Source: Toxotes chatareus (lineage: Eukaryota > Chordata > Actinopteri > Toxotidae). From it: a stretch of DNA of 64,000 nucleotides. A model generated the notes under the pieces. It saw only the letters and a program-made list of their open reading frames with translations, did no database searches and was not told the origin of the DNA. The position numbers and the translations under genes were made by a program. Numbering within the stretch: the first letter of the stretch is position 1; each line of letters starts with the position of its first letter. Positions 1 to 12,500 of this stretch are shown here, piece by piece. The DNA is taken from NCBI GenBank assembly GCA_016801885.1, contig CM028885.1:19975834-20039833 (forward strand). The letters are read 5' to 3'.

Positions 1-307
1 TGTTGAAGGTCCGCAGCGGAGCGGCGGGAGCGCGTTGCAGCAGGTGCAGAACTTCATCTTGGCCCAGGTGGCTGGTCTGCCTCATGGTGGGCTGGGACTG
101 GGAGCGGAGGTTTCTGTCCGGCCTGCTTTGCACGGGAGTCTCTGGGGACACAGGTGTCCTCTGGATGCTGTCTGCGTTGTTTAAAGCAGGTCTGCTTCGT
201 CCTTTGGAGGACTTTGGTCTTGTTAAATGCATTGATAACCACCTGTTTAGGGTCTCTCTTGCGTTAGAGTTCACGATGGCCTGCGCGTGAAGATTTCCAG
301 GTGTTTC
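1..307 (-). CDS. Partial exon of an unrecognised gene, cut by the window edge
   Basis: On the minus strand one frame is open without a stop from about 307 down to position 1. It reads ETPGNLHAQAIVNSNARETL and continues as a Ser/Arg/Pro-rich stretch ending DEVLHLLQRAPAAPLRTFN at the edge. A pyrimidine-rich tract followed by AG at 309-308 would make 307 the first exon base in the right phase, so this may be an internal or last exon of a gene that lies downstream of CPTP on the same strand. Base composition is more GC-rich than the flanking AT-rich DNA. I do not recognise the protein; low-complexity composition suggests a disordered region. The plus-strand frame over the same bases (3-290) also stays open but has no protein-like character. 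The call rests on open frame plus splice signal only. Confidence 0.42.
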
Positions 308-1794
308 CTGTTTTCAGTCCTTCGCAAAAAAAGAGTAAAGAAAGTCACAGCTGAGTTAATATTGGTCCCCATTGTCCCTGAGGACAAGCTGGTAGGACAG
401 TTTTAGAAGCTGTCATACAACCTGCAAGTATATAAGTTTATTACCGTACCTACATTACGGGTTAAAACACCGTTTGTGCGCATTACTTTCCAGTCGCTTT
501 CCACCCAGTTTCCCAGTTTCAGTCCCCCTCTTCAGCGTCACTGGTTACCATGAAAGTGTGGTTGCCATGACGACGGCCTGCAGTCAGAGACAGGGAGCTC
601 CCTGGTGTTGGAAGCACACAACTGCAGCTAAATTGATCAGATTTATTTTTTTTCCCCCCAGTGAGTTCACTTTCTCAGCAAATGTCACAGAGGCTTTTGT
701 TTTTGCACGTAAAACACACAAAATAAAACTAAAGTAATTCCAGTAATTCAATACAAAACTATACATTCTTGTATAGGACTGCCCCAGAGACGCAGAATAT
801 GTCCAGACATCCAGCAAAGACAGAAGATCCAAAAAAGACACCGTCCTGGTATGGACTGTAAATGATGAAGCACCACATCGTCCTGTATAATTATAAAAAC
901 CCTCTGGATTCAGCCTCATCTGCCACGTGTCTTTCATAGAGGTCAACAAGGAATGAAAAATGCCAAAAGCATTAGCATCAGTATATACCAAAAGTTTTTA
1001 TTTATCCATGACTTCATATAAAGTGCAGTAAAAAGAAAAAACCTATATCAAAATGAACTTATCTCCTCATTTACTTTACTCAAGTAAAAGGCCAGTGGAC
1101 AGAATGTGCAGATCAGTAATCAATTGTCAAATAAATCTAACATCAAACAAATTTACAACCATCAACTAAGTGGATTTTTTATTAAGTTACACAGATGAGC
1201 TGTTTGAATTCATATATATAAGGTATATATAATATACAGCATAAACAATACATCCTTCACTTCAAAAGAGTAACCCATTAAACCCTGTGCATTAGCGATA
1301 AACACTGTATAGCTAATGTACAGCTATAAACATTGTATAGCTTACATCTGAGAACCAGGAAAGCAGAAACCTGCTGTTTCCGCATGGAAGAAAATACTTC
1401 TCCCCAAATTTTTTGGGGCTAAATAATGAAAACAAACAGCTTTTAGCAGTGAGCAAAGACTTCTGAGTCCCACTGTCGTTCCCTCCATCTATTTCAATTA
1501 CAAACACATTAATATACAAGCAAAAAGTGAATTGAAAAGATAATTTACACATCAGAGTAAAGAGAAACATGCAATATTATAATTAACAGTAGTTTCATTT
1601 TAAAAACTGATAATGGAGTCAGTGCAGACAAGTGTCTGTGAAATTATGATTAATTATTTGTGCCCAACACCATACAGATAATACACAACCTCTGAATCAC
1701 CAAACAGTAGCAGCAGCTCGCTCAACAGCCCATCAGCAGGGACACATGGACATTCGATCAAGTAATGTATAAAGAGGCAAGCCCTTCTTGCTGT
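308..1794. other. Non-coding stretch: CPTP 3' UTR and intergenic or intronic DNA
   Basis: AT-rich DNA with no convincing exon. The right part should be the 3' UTR of CPTP (minus strand). The first good poly(A) signal on that strand after the stop is AATAAA, the complement of TTTATT at 1178-1183, which would give a UTR of about 0.6 kb. An RFX X-box-like motif lies at 561-574. Confidence 0.5.
1178..1183 (-). promoter_or_regulatory. Candidate poly(A) signal of CPTP
   Basis: AATAAA on the minus strand about 610 bases after the CPTP stop codon. Other AATAAA hexamers occur further on, for instance at 997-1002, so the site in use cannot be settled here. Confidence 0.35.
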
Positions 1795-2731
1795 CTATGG
1801 TAAGTCAAGCAGGTTATGTTGAGCGTAAAGTTCCTCTGTGATCTGGTACACCTCAGAGATGAGAGGCAGGGCTTCTCCCAGCATGGCCACGACCTGCTCT
1901 TGGGGGCCAACATTCATCACTTCAAAGAAAGCAGGACGCCCAGGGAGCACACAGAACGCCATGCCTGCAGCCTTACGGACCACCCAAGGGTGGTGCTGGG
2001 CGAGGGACTCGTTGTAGGCCTCTGCACACATGACAGATGTCTTGCTGTCCTCAGTGCTGGTGCGGAGGCGCTCCAGGAAAAGCTCCAGCCACCTCAGTGC
2101 GCGGTGGAGCCTCAGCAGGGTACGGCAGCCTGACTCTGGGTGGCTGCCTCTCTTGGTCAGGTCCACGAGTTGATTCTCCAGCTCATATTTTACCATCGAC
2201 TGGACGGTGACGTATTGAGACCCGTTCTCACCATTCAGGTAGTTAACCAGGATCTGGATCTTGTTGACAGCATCCTTAGAAATGAAGCCAAAGACACTCC
2301 CTAAGCTGTTCAGAAACCTATTAAAGTGATACACAAAAACAGCCTGTTAAACACCTCTGTCATTTAGCAGTCTGTTACAATCAAGGATGCATTACCAGCT
2401 GGGAAAAGTGGGCGACTGCTGAGGGATCGCAGACCCCCAGGGGCAGCCCCCCCGCCCTTTGTCTTCATAATTTGATTTTTTGATTTTTTTGATTTTGCAC
2501 CACTGAAGAACAATCTCAACTCCGCCCTCCGTCCAGGCTGAGAATCTAACCACATAAATCCAACACACGCCAAAAGAACTAACCCCGACCCACTTACTTT
2601 ACAAGCCCACGCCACCCGGCGACGTAGTGTTGAAGGTACACTTCTTTATTTTCCGACAGACACATTTTGAAAGTGTCGAGAACCTCCTGTAAGCAGAATC
2701 TCTGGTCTTCTGATGCCACAGAATCAGCCAT
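1795..2731 (-). CDS. cptp: Ceramide-1-phosphate transfer protein, complete, 2 coding exons
   Basis: Coding exons on the minus strand are 2731-2598 (134 nt, ATG at 2731-2729, donor GTAAGT) and 2317-1795 (523 nt, stop TAG). The product is 218 aa; human CPTP is 214 aa. It is an all-helical GLTP-fold protein that carries ceramide-1-phosphate between cytosolic membrane faces, from the trans-Golgi to other membranes. The headgroup-binding residues of the family are present: D60 and K64 in FISKDAVNK, R110 and R114 in CRTLLRLHR, and H154 in HHPWVVRK, each shifted by four from the human numbering. The C-terminus NLLDLP matches the family end. Exon 1 is too short and too divergent to stand out alone but joins exon 2 in phase through a split Lys codon (K45, FLNSLG follows). 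It is divergent from INTS11, with about 0.8 kb between start codons, as in human. Alternative GLTP identity is unlikely because CPTP-specific motifs fit throughout. Confidence 0.95.
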
Positions 2732-2802
2732 GGTTCACTATGAGGAAATGCTGTCGAACAGGCAATAAATGAATGAGCGGAGTGTCTGAAGGCTACCAAC
2801 AA

Positions 2803-2811
2803 ACCGGAAGT
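2803..2811 (+). promoter_or_regulatory. ETS/GABP-type site upstream of CPTP
   Basis: Exact ACCGGAAGT, the consensus for ETS-family factors such as GABP, 72 bases upstream of the CPTP ATG (gene on minus). The same core recurs before INTS11 and before the PHRF1-like gene. Confidence 0.55.
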
Positions 2812-3370
2812 CGCTAAAGATATGTTCTGGTGTAAACAATCAAAGACCGAGCACACTACCTGCCAAAAGACTTAAAATGAAAGCAAAACTCCGCATTTCT
2901 CTTGATCTACGTTAAACGACAGGTCATTCCTGCTCTAATCCGCCTCTACTGCGCAGACTCGAGCCGGAAAACACCAGAAACCGGCACACTTTGCCTTCAA
3001 AGTAAAAGCGTTGGCGTTGGGAGTTGCAGCTTACCACGGTATAGTGTCTGCTGTGAGATAAATTTAATCATAGGACATCCCCACAGTCTGCACCCGTTCT
3101 ATAGCATTGGAAAGCGGAAAAAGATAAAAGTCTGTGGAGAAATGTGCTTCACTAAAGTGAAAAATGTTTGTGGAAATATAAAAACGTTCATTAATTGCAC
3201 ACTGAAGCACCAAAATGATTTGAAGTGCAAGAAGCTTAAGCAGTTAATCAGCTGAGATATAACTAATCAAGAGGATAACTAATGAGAATAATAATTAGTT
3301 GCAGCCACGCTTGAAATCAGTATCTAGTTTGTCAGAGTTTACAAAAAGGGTTTTATTTTGAATGCATTAG

Positions 3371-3378
3371 CCGGAAGT
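3371..3378 (+). promoter_or_regulatory. ETS/GABP-type site upstream of INTS11
   Basis: Exact CCGGAAGT 158 bases before the INTS11 ATG, in a TATA-less promoter region. Confidence 0.55.
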
Positions 3379-3535
3379 TTTTTTTTATTGGTGGCGGGTA
3401 GCTTGACAGACAAACGCCCCACATGTACACAACAAGTTAGACAATAAACATTTCTTTATAGACAAAGAGTTATTCATCTGGAGCAGCCGGGCCGTTGGGG
3501 TTATGTCCTTAAAGTGGGTGCCCTGACGAGAAAAC

Positions 3536-6500
3536 ATGCCTGAGATAAAAGTAACGCCACTGGGTGAGTATACCATTACAGTGGCTAGCTAGCATCTGCT
3601 AAGCTAGTTCCGTCAACATTTTTACTTCAGCAAGATAACTTTAACGTTACGTATCGGCTTTTTAAAAAGTACTAATTTGGGTATTTTCTGCTATGGTGGT
3701 CCCGAAACTGCAAGTTTCGTCCCTTGCTATTTAGCAGCTGTTTGTTAGCTGCTGTCGCTAAATGAGTGGCGGTTACTGTGTGTTCTTTAAAGCTTTCTTA
3801 CAACTTCACTTTCCCTCTCCAAGGTGCTGGACAGGATGTGGGCCGCAGCTGCATCCTTGTCTCCATTGGAGGCAAAAACATCATGTTGGACTGTGGGATG
3901 CACATGGGATACAACGATGATGTGAGTAAAGCAGCTTATTTACAAAAGCAACACAGCCACCGGATAAAATAAACAACCCACATACATTCACTGAGCACTT
4001 CATTGGATAGTAGCTCCCTTTGCTTGCAAAACAGCCTCAGTTCTTTGTGGCACTGATTGCACACGATGTTGTGAACATTAATTTGAGATTCTGGTCCGTG
4101 TCACGTAGTTTCTGCAGATTTTCCTCTGCACATTCATTGCTGCACAACCTCCCGTTCTACCACGTCCCAGGGGCGTTTTGTTGGTCTCAGCTCTGGTGAC
4201 TGGGGAGGCCACTGAAGTACACTGACCACCCTGTCATGTTTATGAAACCAGTTTGAGATGACTTGTGCTTTGTGACATGGTGCATTATCATGCTGGAAGT
4301 AGCCATTAGAAGATGGTAAATTATGGCCATAAAGGGATGCACATGGTCAGATATACTGTGGCATTTAAACCATAATAGATTGGTAGAAATGGACTATGAG
4401 CGTGACAAGAAAACATTCCCCATACCATTACACCACCATATAAGTAAATAGGTGTACAAGTGTTCTTAATAAAGTGCTTGGTGAGTGTGTTTGACAGTTG
4501 TCAAAGGATTCTCAAAAAAAGAAGAATATCAAAACAAAGCACAAAAATTTGACACTAGAATATAAAATGAAATGGCATGTGACAGACAAAATTCCTTACA
4601 GATTTATGTGAATGTTGTGGCTTGCAAATTAGCGATAGTATATATAATATTACTCCTTATTCAAATTACACAATCATCCACATTTCTCTCATCTTTCCTA
4701 CAGTACAAAGTTTTTACACCTGTTTTTAAAACCTGCAATGTCATCACCAGGTAGTTGCTGTAATACAGGGTTGTTGGTCAGTCAGACTGACAAACCCTCA
4801 CTTTTGAAATTGTGGTTTAAGTTTAGGTAGTTACATTATAGTCAGTCTACAGAAAATGTCGGCAACTATTTTGATGATTATTGAATCACGATTCACTTTT
4901 TTAGACCAGAAAATCCACTCATCTCCTGTTGTAGCTTTTTTTAATATGAGGATTTGGTGCATTATGTCAGTGTTAAATTGAATATCTTTAGATTTATCTT
5001 GGGCTCTGGAAAATTAAAACTAATAAAAATAATCATTAATTGTGCCCCTACTTGAAATCAGTTGCTACAAAAGCGGATTTTATTTTGATTGCGCTGCACT
5101 CAAAACGTGTTATTAAAAACCTGATTTGATATCGTGTGTCTCACATGTTTTTGACCTTGTGAAGATGGTAATTTCCTGTTTGATCCCAATTGAACGCGAG
5201 TCTGTTGTCGTTCCAGAGACGTTTCCCTGACTTTTCTTACGTAACCCAGAATGGACGTCTGACAGATTTTCTGGACTGTGTGATCATCAGGTTTGTTGTC
5301 TGAATAGCAACAGTGTAATCGCAATGTCTCATTTCTGTTTTATTCATATCTATAACATAAAACAATCCCGAGGTTTTACTTGGCTGCACCTGTTCCTTTC
5401 TCAGCCATTTCCACTTGGACCACTGTGGCGCTCTGCCCTACATGAGTGAGATGGTGGGCTACGATGGACCCATTTACATGACCCATCCCACCAAAGCTAT
5501 CTGTCCCATCTTACTGGAAGACTTCCGGAAGATCACTGTCGACAAAAAGGGAGAGACCAACTTCTTCACCTCGCAAATGATCAAGGACTGCATGAAGAAA
5601 GTGGTACCTTTGAACCTCCACCAGACTGTCCAGGTGCAGCGCTGATATCATTTTTGACGCGCCCTCGTATCTGTCTGTTAATCATTTCTGCACCAGCTGC
5701 TCGTCTCTTTTGATGGTAAATCAAGCTGTTTCTGTTGTGCTGCTGGCAGGTGGATGATGAGCTGGAGATCAAGGCGTACTATGCAGGCCATGTCCTGGGA
5801 GCCGCCATGGTGCACATCAAAGTGGGATCAGAGTCTGTGGTCTATACTGTGAGTGTAAACAAGTCTGCACTGTTCTAGCGTCAGTGAATTTGACAGCCAC
5901 AAGCTCAGAGTAATGTCTGTTCATTTTTAGGGAGACTATAACATGACGCCTGACAGGCATTTAGGGTAAGTGGAATTTACTGTATTTATCGATTATCCGC
6001 TGGAGTTTATGTTTGTGACATACCACACAGTCTATTCATCACCATGTTACATATTTGTAGTGCTGCGTGGATCGATAAGTGCCGGCCAGATATCCTCATC
6101 TCAGAGTCTACGTACGCCACCACCATCCGTGACTCGAAGAGATGCAGAGAGAGGGACTTTTTGAAGAAGGTCCACGAAACCATAGAAAGAGGAGGAAAGG
6201 TGAAGCTTAATTAGTTGAATGCTGTATTTTGGGCTGGAGATTTTTTGTTGCTTTTTTAAATATAAGGTCATGGAAATAAAATTCAGGTTTTAAAAATGAA
6301 AGATTTTTCTTTTTCTTGTTATATTTTCAGGTTCTCATCCCTGTTTTTGCCCTTGGAAGAGCACAAGAACTCTGCATCCTGCTGGAAACATTTTGGTAGG
6401 TTTGTTCTTCGATTTTAAAATAAATCCCACAGAAGCTTTTAACGATTTCTTAAATGCCGAGTATAGGTTTGTGAATGTGAACAAGCCTCTGTCAAAGCTG

Positions 6501-9500
6501 GAAGTAGCAGACAATGATGTGTGGAGATAATCACAGTCTGCTGCCGGGATGAATGATATTAGATGAAGGCCATTTTTCTGCTTCGTAATTGTTGGCATTC
6601 CAATTAAATAAAAAGTCCTTTCAATCGGGAGCAATTGCACATTATTACAATACACTAAGGTCATAAATTGTGCAGAAAAAAATAGCTGTTCCCTAATAGC
6701 TATTCATTTTATTAAGCTTGATATAATAATGGTGGTATGTTAACTTTGTCATTGGACAGACACTCTAATTACCTCCTCTCATCGCACAGGGAGAGGATGA
6801 ACCTAAAGGCCCCGATCTACTTCTCCACTGGGCTGACGGAGAAAGCTAATCATTACTACAAGCTTTTCATAACATGGACAAACCAGAAAATTCGAAAAAC
6901 CTTTGTACAGAGAAACATGTTTGAATTTAAGCACATCAAGGCTTTTGATCGCTCCTACGCTGATAATCCTGGACCTATGGTAAGTTTTGTTTCTCCTCCA
7001 AAATGTGCAAATATTTTAAAGGTTTCTCATTAAAAGAAAATCGAATTGCAGTGAACTACAAAAAAATGTACGCTTTCAGGTGGTGTTTGCCACGCCAGGT
7101 ATGCTGCATGCTGGTCAGTCTTTGCAAATCTTCAAGAAATGGGCCGGCAATGAGAAGAACATGGTGAGTCTCATAAGGAAATGTAAGGTGTTTTTAAAAA
7201 TAACAAGACTCGATGTACAACTAGTTCTTCTTTTCTTAGGTAATCATGCCTGGGTATTGTGTACAAGGAACAATCGGTCATAAGATCTTAAATGGGCAGA
7301 GGAAGCTGGAGATGGAAGGGAGAGCAACGGTAAGATTTTTTTTATCTTCCGCTGCATCCGTGTGAGTCATACGATCATACTGTATTTTATGGCTTAGATT
7401 ATTTCTTTGTGCTCGGCACATAAAGGCACATAATTTGTGCCTGAAACTCATCACCTCCATCATGTCATCCCCTTTTTTCTCATCTTCCTTGTGATTTCTA
7501 ACTGTTACTGCTGAGAAGCTTAAAAAAGAATAGTTCAGCATTTTGGGAAATATGCTGCCGCAGAAGCAAATAGGCATATTTCTCATATAACTCTCGCCAC
7601 AGGAGTTGTATGAGAATAAAGAGAATTTAAATAGATCTGTAACCCCAGACGGTCTCCTCCCCTTTGTTGTGTTCTTGTGTGTCTAAGTCTCTCTGAGTTC
7701 ATGAAATTGTCAACGTGATCGGTGTGAACAACAAGACAGACTTTTATCCTTTCTGTTACAGCTGGATGTGAAGCTACAGGTGGAGTACATGTCCTTCAGC
7801 GCCCATGCGGATGCTAAAGGCATCATGCAGCTCATTCGTATGGCAGAGCCTCGCAACATGCTGCTGGTACACGGGGAGGCCGCGAAAATGGAGTTCCTCA
7901 AGGGCAAGATTGAACAGGAGTTCAGTAAGTGTGGCTCCATCTGTCGGACAGACCTGCAAACTTGATATGTGCTGTATGATCATATACGGTCGTATATATG
8001 TAGGCTCACAGTACGGAGGGAGGGGATTTTCAGTCGTGTTAATGTTTATGTTTGCAGGCATAGACTGTTATATGCCGGCCAATGGAGAGACGGCAACTGT
8101 GACGACAAACCCCAGTGTGCCTGTGGACATCTCACTCAACCTGCTGAAGAGGGAGATGGCTCTCGGAGGTATGTCATGGTAGTTCAGAAACTGTGGGAGT
8201 TTTTTTAGTTCAGTTTATGGTCAAAGGAGTCATAAACTGGCACTCCGCCTGATAATAATGGAGAAGGTATACTGTGCCCACGCAGTTTCAATTTCTCAAC
8301 TGTTTTTTTTTTTTTGACTTGACATTTTGACTTGTTGATTTGATTGAAGTGTTTGTTCACGATGCTTTACACAGCTACTAATCTTGTCCCATGATATCAT
8401 GACCCGGATTGGTTGTTATAATGACAAATGCCATGTAAAGATTTAGCAGTAAAAGACAGTTGTGGATCACTACTGACTAATTTAATGTTATGTTTATTAT
8501 TGAGGGTGGCGTCGTACCTTGAAATGTGTTTCTAATATTTTTCACCCCTCATGTTTCTAAGCGGGGTGGGCACAACAGTAGAAACACCTCTCAATATAAC
8601 GCAGTATAAAACCACCACTAACTACAACCTCAGTAACAAACGTAATTCAATTAACGCCTCTCTGAGAGTTTTTGCTAAAGCCAGAACATTATTAACTTAG
8701 GTAGAATTTATGGCAGAGCTGTTGTATTGAATTGCAATAGATTGTGCAGGTGTATCCAGTTTTAACAATCTACATGTGTATGAATGTAGTTATTTGCTTG
8801 TTTATTCATACATTTATATGATAAACCCTTCTTGTGTTGAAGGGCCTCTGCCTGACCCAAAAAAACCTCGCACCATGCACGGCACCCTGATCATGAAAGA
8901 AAACGTGAGTTATACATTTTTAACTAGATACCAGTCCAGGAAGTGTGTTGCTCCTTTTTGATATTTTCAATATTTAATATTTTTTGGGCTGCAGTATAGT
9001 GGTATTTCCCTGAGTCATCGTGATTGACACATGCTGATTCTCACCCTCTTGTTTTCTTCCTCCGAGCACAGAGTCTGAAGCTGGTGTCGTCGGAGCAGGC
9101 CCTGAAGGAGCTGGGCCTCAACGAACACCAGTTACGCTTCACCTGCCGCGTGCAGCTCCAGGACCCGCACAGCGACCCCGACACCCTCCACAGGATCTAC
9201 ACACACCTCAAAAGGTGAGAGTATCACCGCAGGAGGGTGAGGGTCACTGGGCCTCCTGCATCTAAAAACTCATCTGCATTATTATGTTATTCATCTGCAC
9301 CATCCACTTTACCTATCTTCTTCCTGTAAACCACATTTTTTGTTTGCACTTGTATTCAGGAAAAAAGATTTTTTCTCCCAGGTCTAGTCTCTTTTGTTTC
9401 CTCTTATGTCTTTAAGCATATTGTGAATTACTTGAGCAAATACAGATGATTTTGATGTGAGTTGAAATCGGTATCAGATTTCTGAGAAACTGTTCACGTC

Positions 9501-12500
9501 TCCTGTATTTTGTGACATGTAACCTTTGCTTTTGCTTTTCTATGCTTCAGCGTGTTGAAAGGTTACACCATCCAGCACCTCCCAGACGGCACCGTCATGG
9601 TGGAGTCCATTGTCATCAAAGTCTCCTCCTCTGCTGAGGACACCAACACCAAGGTCCTGCTGCTTTCCTGGAGCTATCAGGTAAGACATTTGCGTTGTCT
9701 ATGCTTCACTGAGTCAACTTTACTGAACTTCACTATGCCTTCAACATCAAAGCTGTTTAGACTTCAGTTTACTTCAGATATTTACTGTCTCGCTGTCTCA
9801 GGAGTTATTTTTTGTTTCAAGGCAGCATAAAAATATAAACACCATAACAATATAATCACACATCTCAAATATTATAGTTCTAGTATAATTTGAAATGAAT
9901 AAACAGATAAATAACATATGAAGTGACATACTTCCTGGTGTAATTCAGTTGAAATGATGACTATTAAGCAGGTATATAATATAATAATAGGGATTAATAA
10001 AGTATATTCTATTCTATTCTATATAACCCTTAAATAAAACACACAGGAGAGAAGGAGTGATGCATCTTAGCCACAATGAGTGCAAGGACAATGACTGAGG
10101 TTGAATGTAATATATCCTGTTCTAGATCCTTTCAGCTGAAGCACGCGACTGTGTCTTTTTGGGTGGAATGCACTCTGACCACACTGTCTGCTAAACGGTT
10201 TGTTTGTTGTTGAGTTGAGGCCTGGCCACACAGAATATGAAAACACTTGTGTGGGTGGACAGTATGAAAGCAGGGGCTATGAAGGTGAGCGCGAAGTGAA
10301 AACAGAAGGTGGGGAAAGCAGAAGGGTGGGAAACTCAGTCGCTGTGTAACGGAGGGAGAGTGGTTTCTGTGGCCTCGTGTTCTGTGCAGAGTGCAAAGGG
10401 CAAGAAAAAAAATGATAGGATGTGTATTTCTGCCTCTTTATCATATCTGTTCTCACGCACGTTCTCTCAGAAGCGTTTTACAGATTTTATTGCCTCTAAT
10501 CTTTAACCCAAGACCATATATATATATGCCGTGTTTTTTGTTGGGAAGATCTGTGATATTATCACTTGTTCTTGTTCCCGATATAATCAGGGACCCCACA
10601 GGAACTTAAGTAATCACTTGTGGCAACAGTTTTAAGAAAATCTGTTTCTCTGTAAGCAAAAGTGTATTCTATGTTATTTTATGAAAAGATTATTACATGT
10701 AAAACATTATCTTATATTTGTGGTTGTAAAAAAAGAGTGTTTTATGAAATATATAGACCCTTTTGAAAAATTAAAATGTACGCACAGTGTTTTACAAAGG
10801 AAAATGGATATTTTTAAGCCTTTTTTTTTTTGCAGAAATGCCGAACATTCCTTGGTTCCAGCTTCTTGGATGTGATAATTTTCTTCTTTTCTGTTTTTTT
10901 TTATGTCACTGGAAAATGAATATCTTTGGGTTAAACAATGTGAAGATGTCACCTAGGTTAACAAGCATTTTTCTTTATTTTCACCATGGATGATTGATTA
11001 ATTCAGAAAATAATTTAAATATTATTTGATTATAAAAATAATAGTGTCAGCTCTAATTCATTGTAATATGTAATTGTGAGTGTTTTGCTGCTTTAATATC
11101 AGGGGGTGGCTAGATATATGTTATGGGTCACAGTATGATTTATAGGATAAGCTGTACTAAAAAAAACTGATGACACACAGCTGTACATCCCTCTTGCAGC
11201 CAATGACCCAGATTCATTGACCCACATTTTTAACTGCCTCTCGGATATGGAGAGCTGGATGTCTCAAAACTTCTTAAAGTTAAATAAATCTAAATCAGAA
11301 ATTTTAGTTTTTGGGCCTAGGAATGCGAGAGAAAACCTGAAAGAAAGCCTCGGAAATTTGAGACCTCTAATTATGCCTTCTGCTCGTAACTTGGGTGTAA
11401 TTTTAGATTCGGATTTTAACTTTGAGACACATATAACAAAGGTGGTGCAGTCATGCTTCCTGCATATACGCAATATTGCCAAAATTAAACAATTTGTGTC
11501 ATATGCTAACCTTAATAAAGTCATTCATGCTCTCATCTTCTCACGAATAGATTATTGTAACTCTCTATACACAGGACTGAGTCAAAAACATTGAATCGTC
11601 TTCAGCTGGTTCAAAATAGTGCAGCAAGACTTTTAACAGACTCAAAGAGGTGCGAGCACATAACACCTATTTTAGCATCACTTCACTGGCTACCAGTTAG
11701 TTTTAGAATTAATTTTAAAATTTTATTAATTACTTTTAAAGCTCTTCATGGCCTTGCCCCCTCCTACATCTGTGACCTTCTCTTTCCCTATGCTCCGGTT
11801 CGCTGCCTGCGCTCCTCAGGTCAGACCCTTTTGGCCATGCCCTCCTCCAGACTCCTCACCAGAGGAGATCGGGCTTTTTCAGTTATTGCTCCAAAGCTTT
11901 GGAATTCTCTACCTGAGGAGATCAGGTTGGCCAACTCTGTGGTCACTTTTAAATCTAAACTGAAAACACACTTTTATAGATTGGCGTTTGGGTAGAAATG
12001 CCCAAATTGTTCTATATGACTGATTTTAAATGTGTGTCTTATCCTACTTTTATTGTGCTTTTATTGTTTATTGTTTAATTTTTTTTCTTTTTTGCTGTTT
12101 TATTGATTGTCTGTTCTTATTCTGTAAAGCACTTTGTAACCAAGTTTTGAAAAGTGCTATAGAAATAAAGTTATTATTATTAAAAAAAACACAATTTTAT
12201 ATATTCTGGGGCGGCACGGTGGTGCAGTGGAACCTGTTAGCACTGTCGCTGTGAGGCAACAGTGCTAACAGGTTCCAGGTTCGAACCCCGGTCTGGGCCC
12301 TTCTGTGTGGAGTTTGCATGTTCTAAAATTGCCCATAGGTGTGAGTGTGTGCGTGTGTGGTTGTCTGACTTTGCGTGTCAGCCCTGCGATTGACTGGCGA
12401 CCAGTCCAGGGTGTGCCCCGCCTCTTGCCCATAGGCAGCTGGGATAGGCTCCAGCTCCCCCGCGACCCTGACAGAGGATTAAGCGGTAGATAATGAATGA

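Larger units (their letters stand above)
2732..3535. promoter_or_regulatory. Divergent promoter region shared by CPTP and INTS11
   Basis: This is the gap between the two start codons. No TATA box sits at a fitting distance. Two ETS-type motifs, ACCGGAAGT at 2803-2811 and CCGGAAGT at 3371-3378, lie close to each gene start, which fits TATA-less housekeeping promoters. A short piece near 3255-3310, with an aactaatgagaataataattag-like stretch, resembles a dispersed repeat seen elsewhere in the window. The true 5' UTRs cannot be fixed from sequence. Confidence 0.6.

Noticed and set aside
1816..2133. Plus-strand open frame over CPTP exon 2
   Set aside because: Antisense shadow of CPTP; no protein-like domain.
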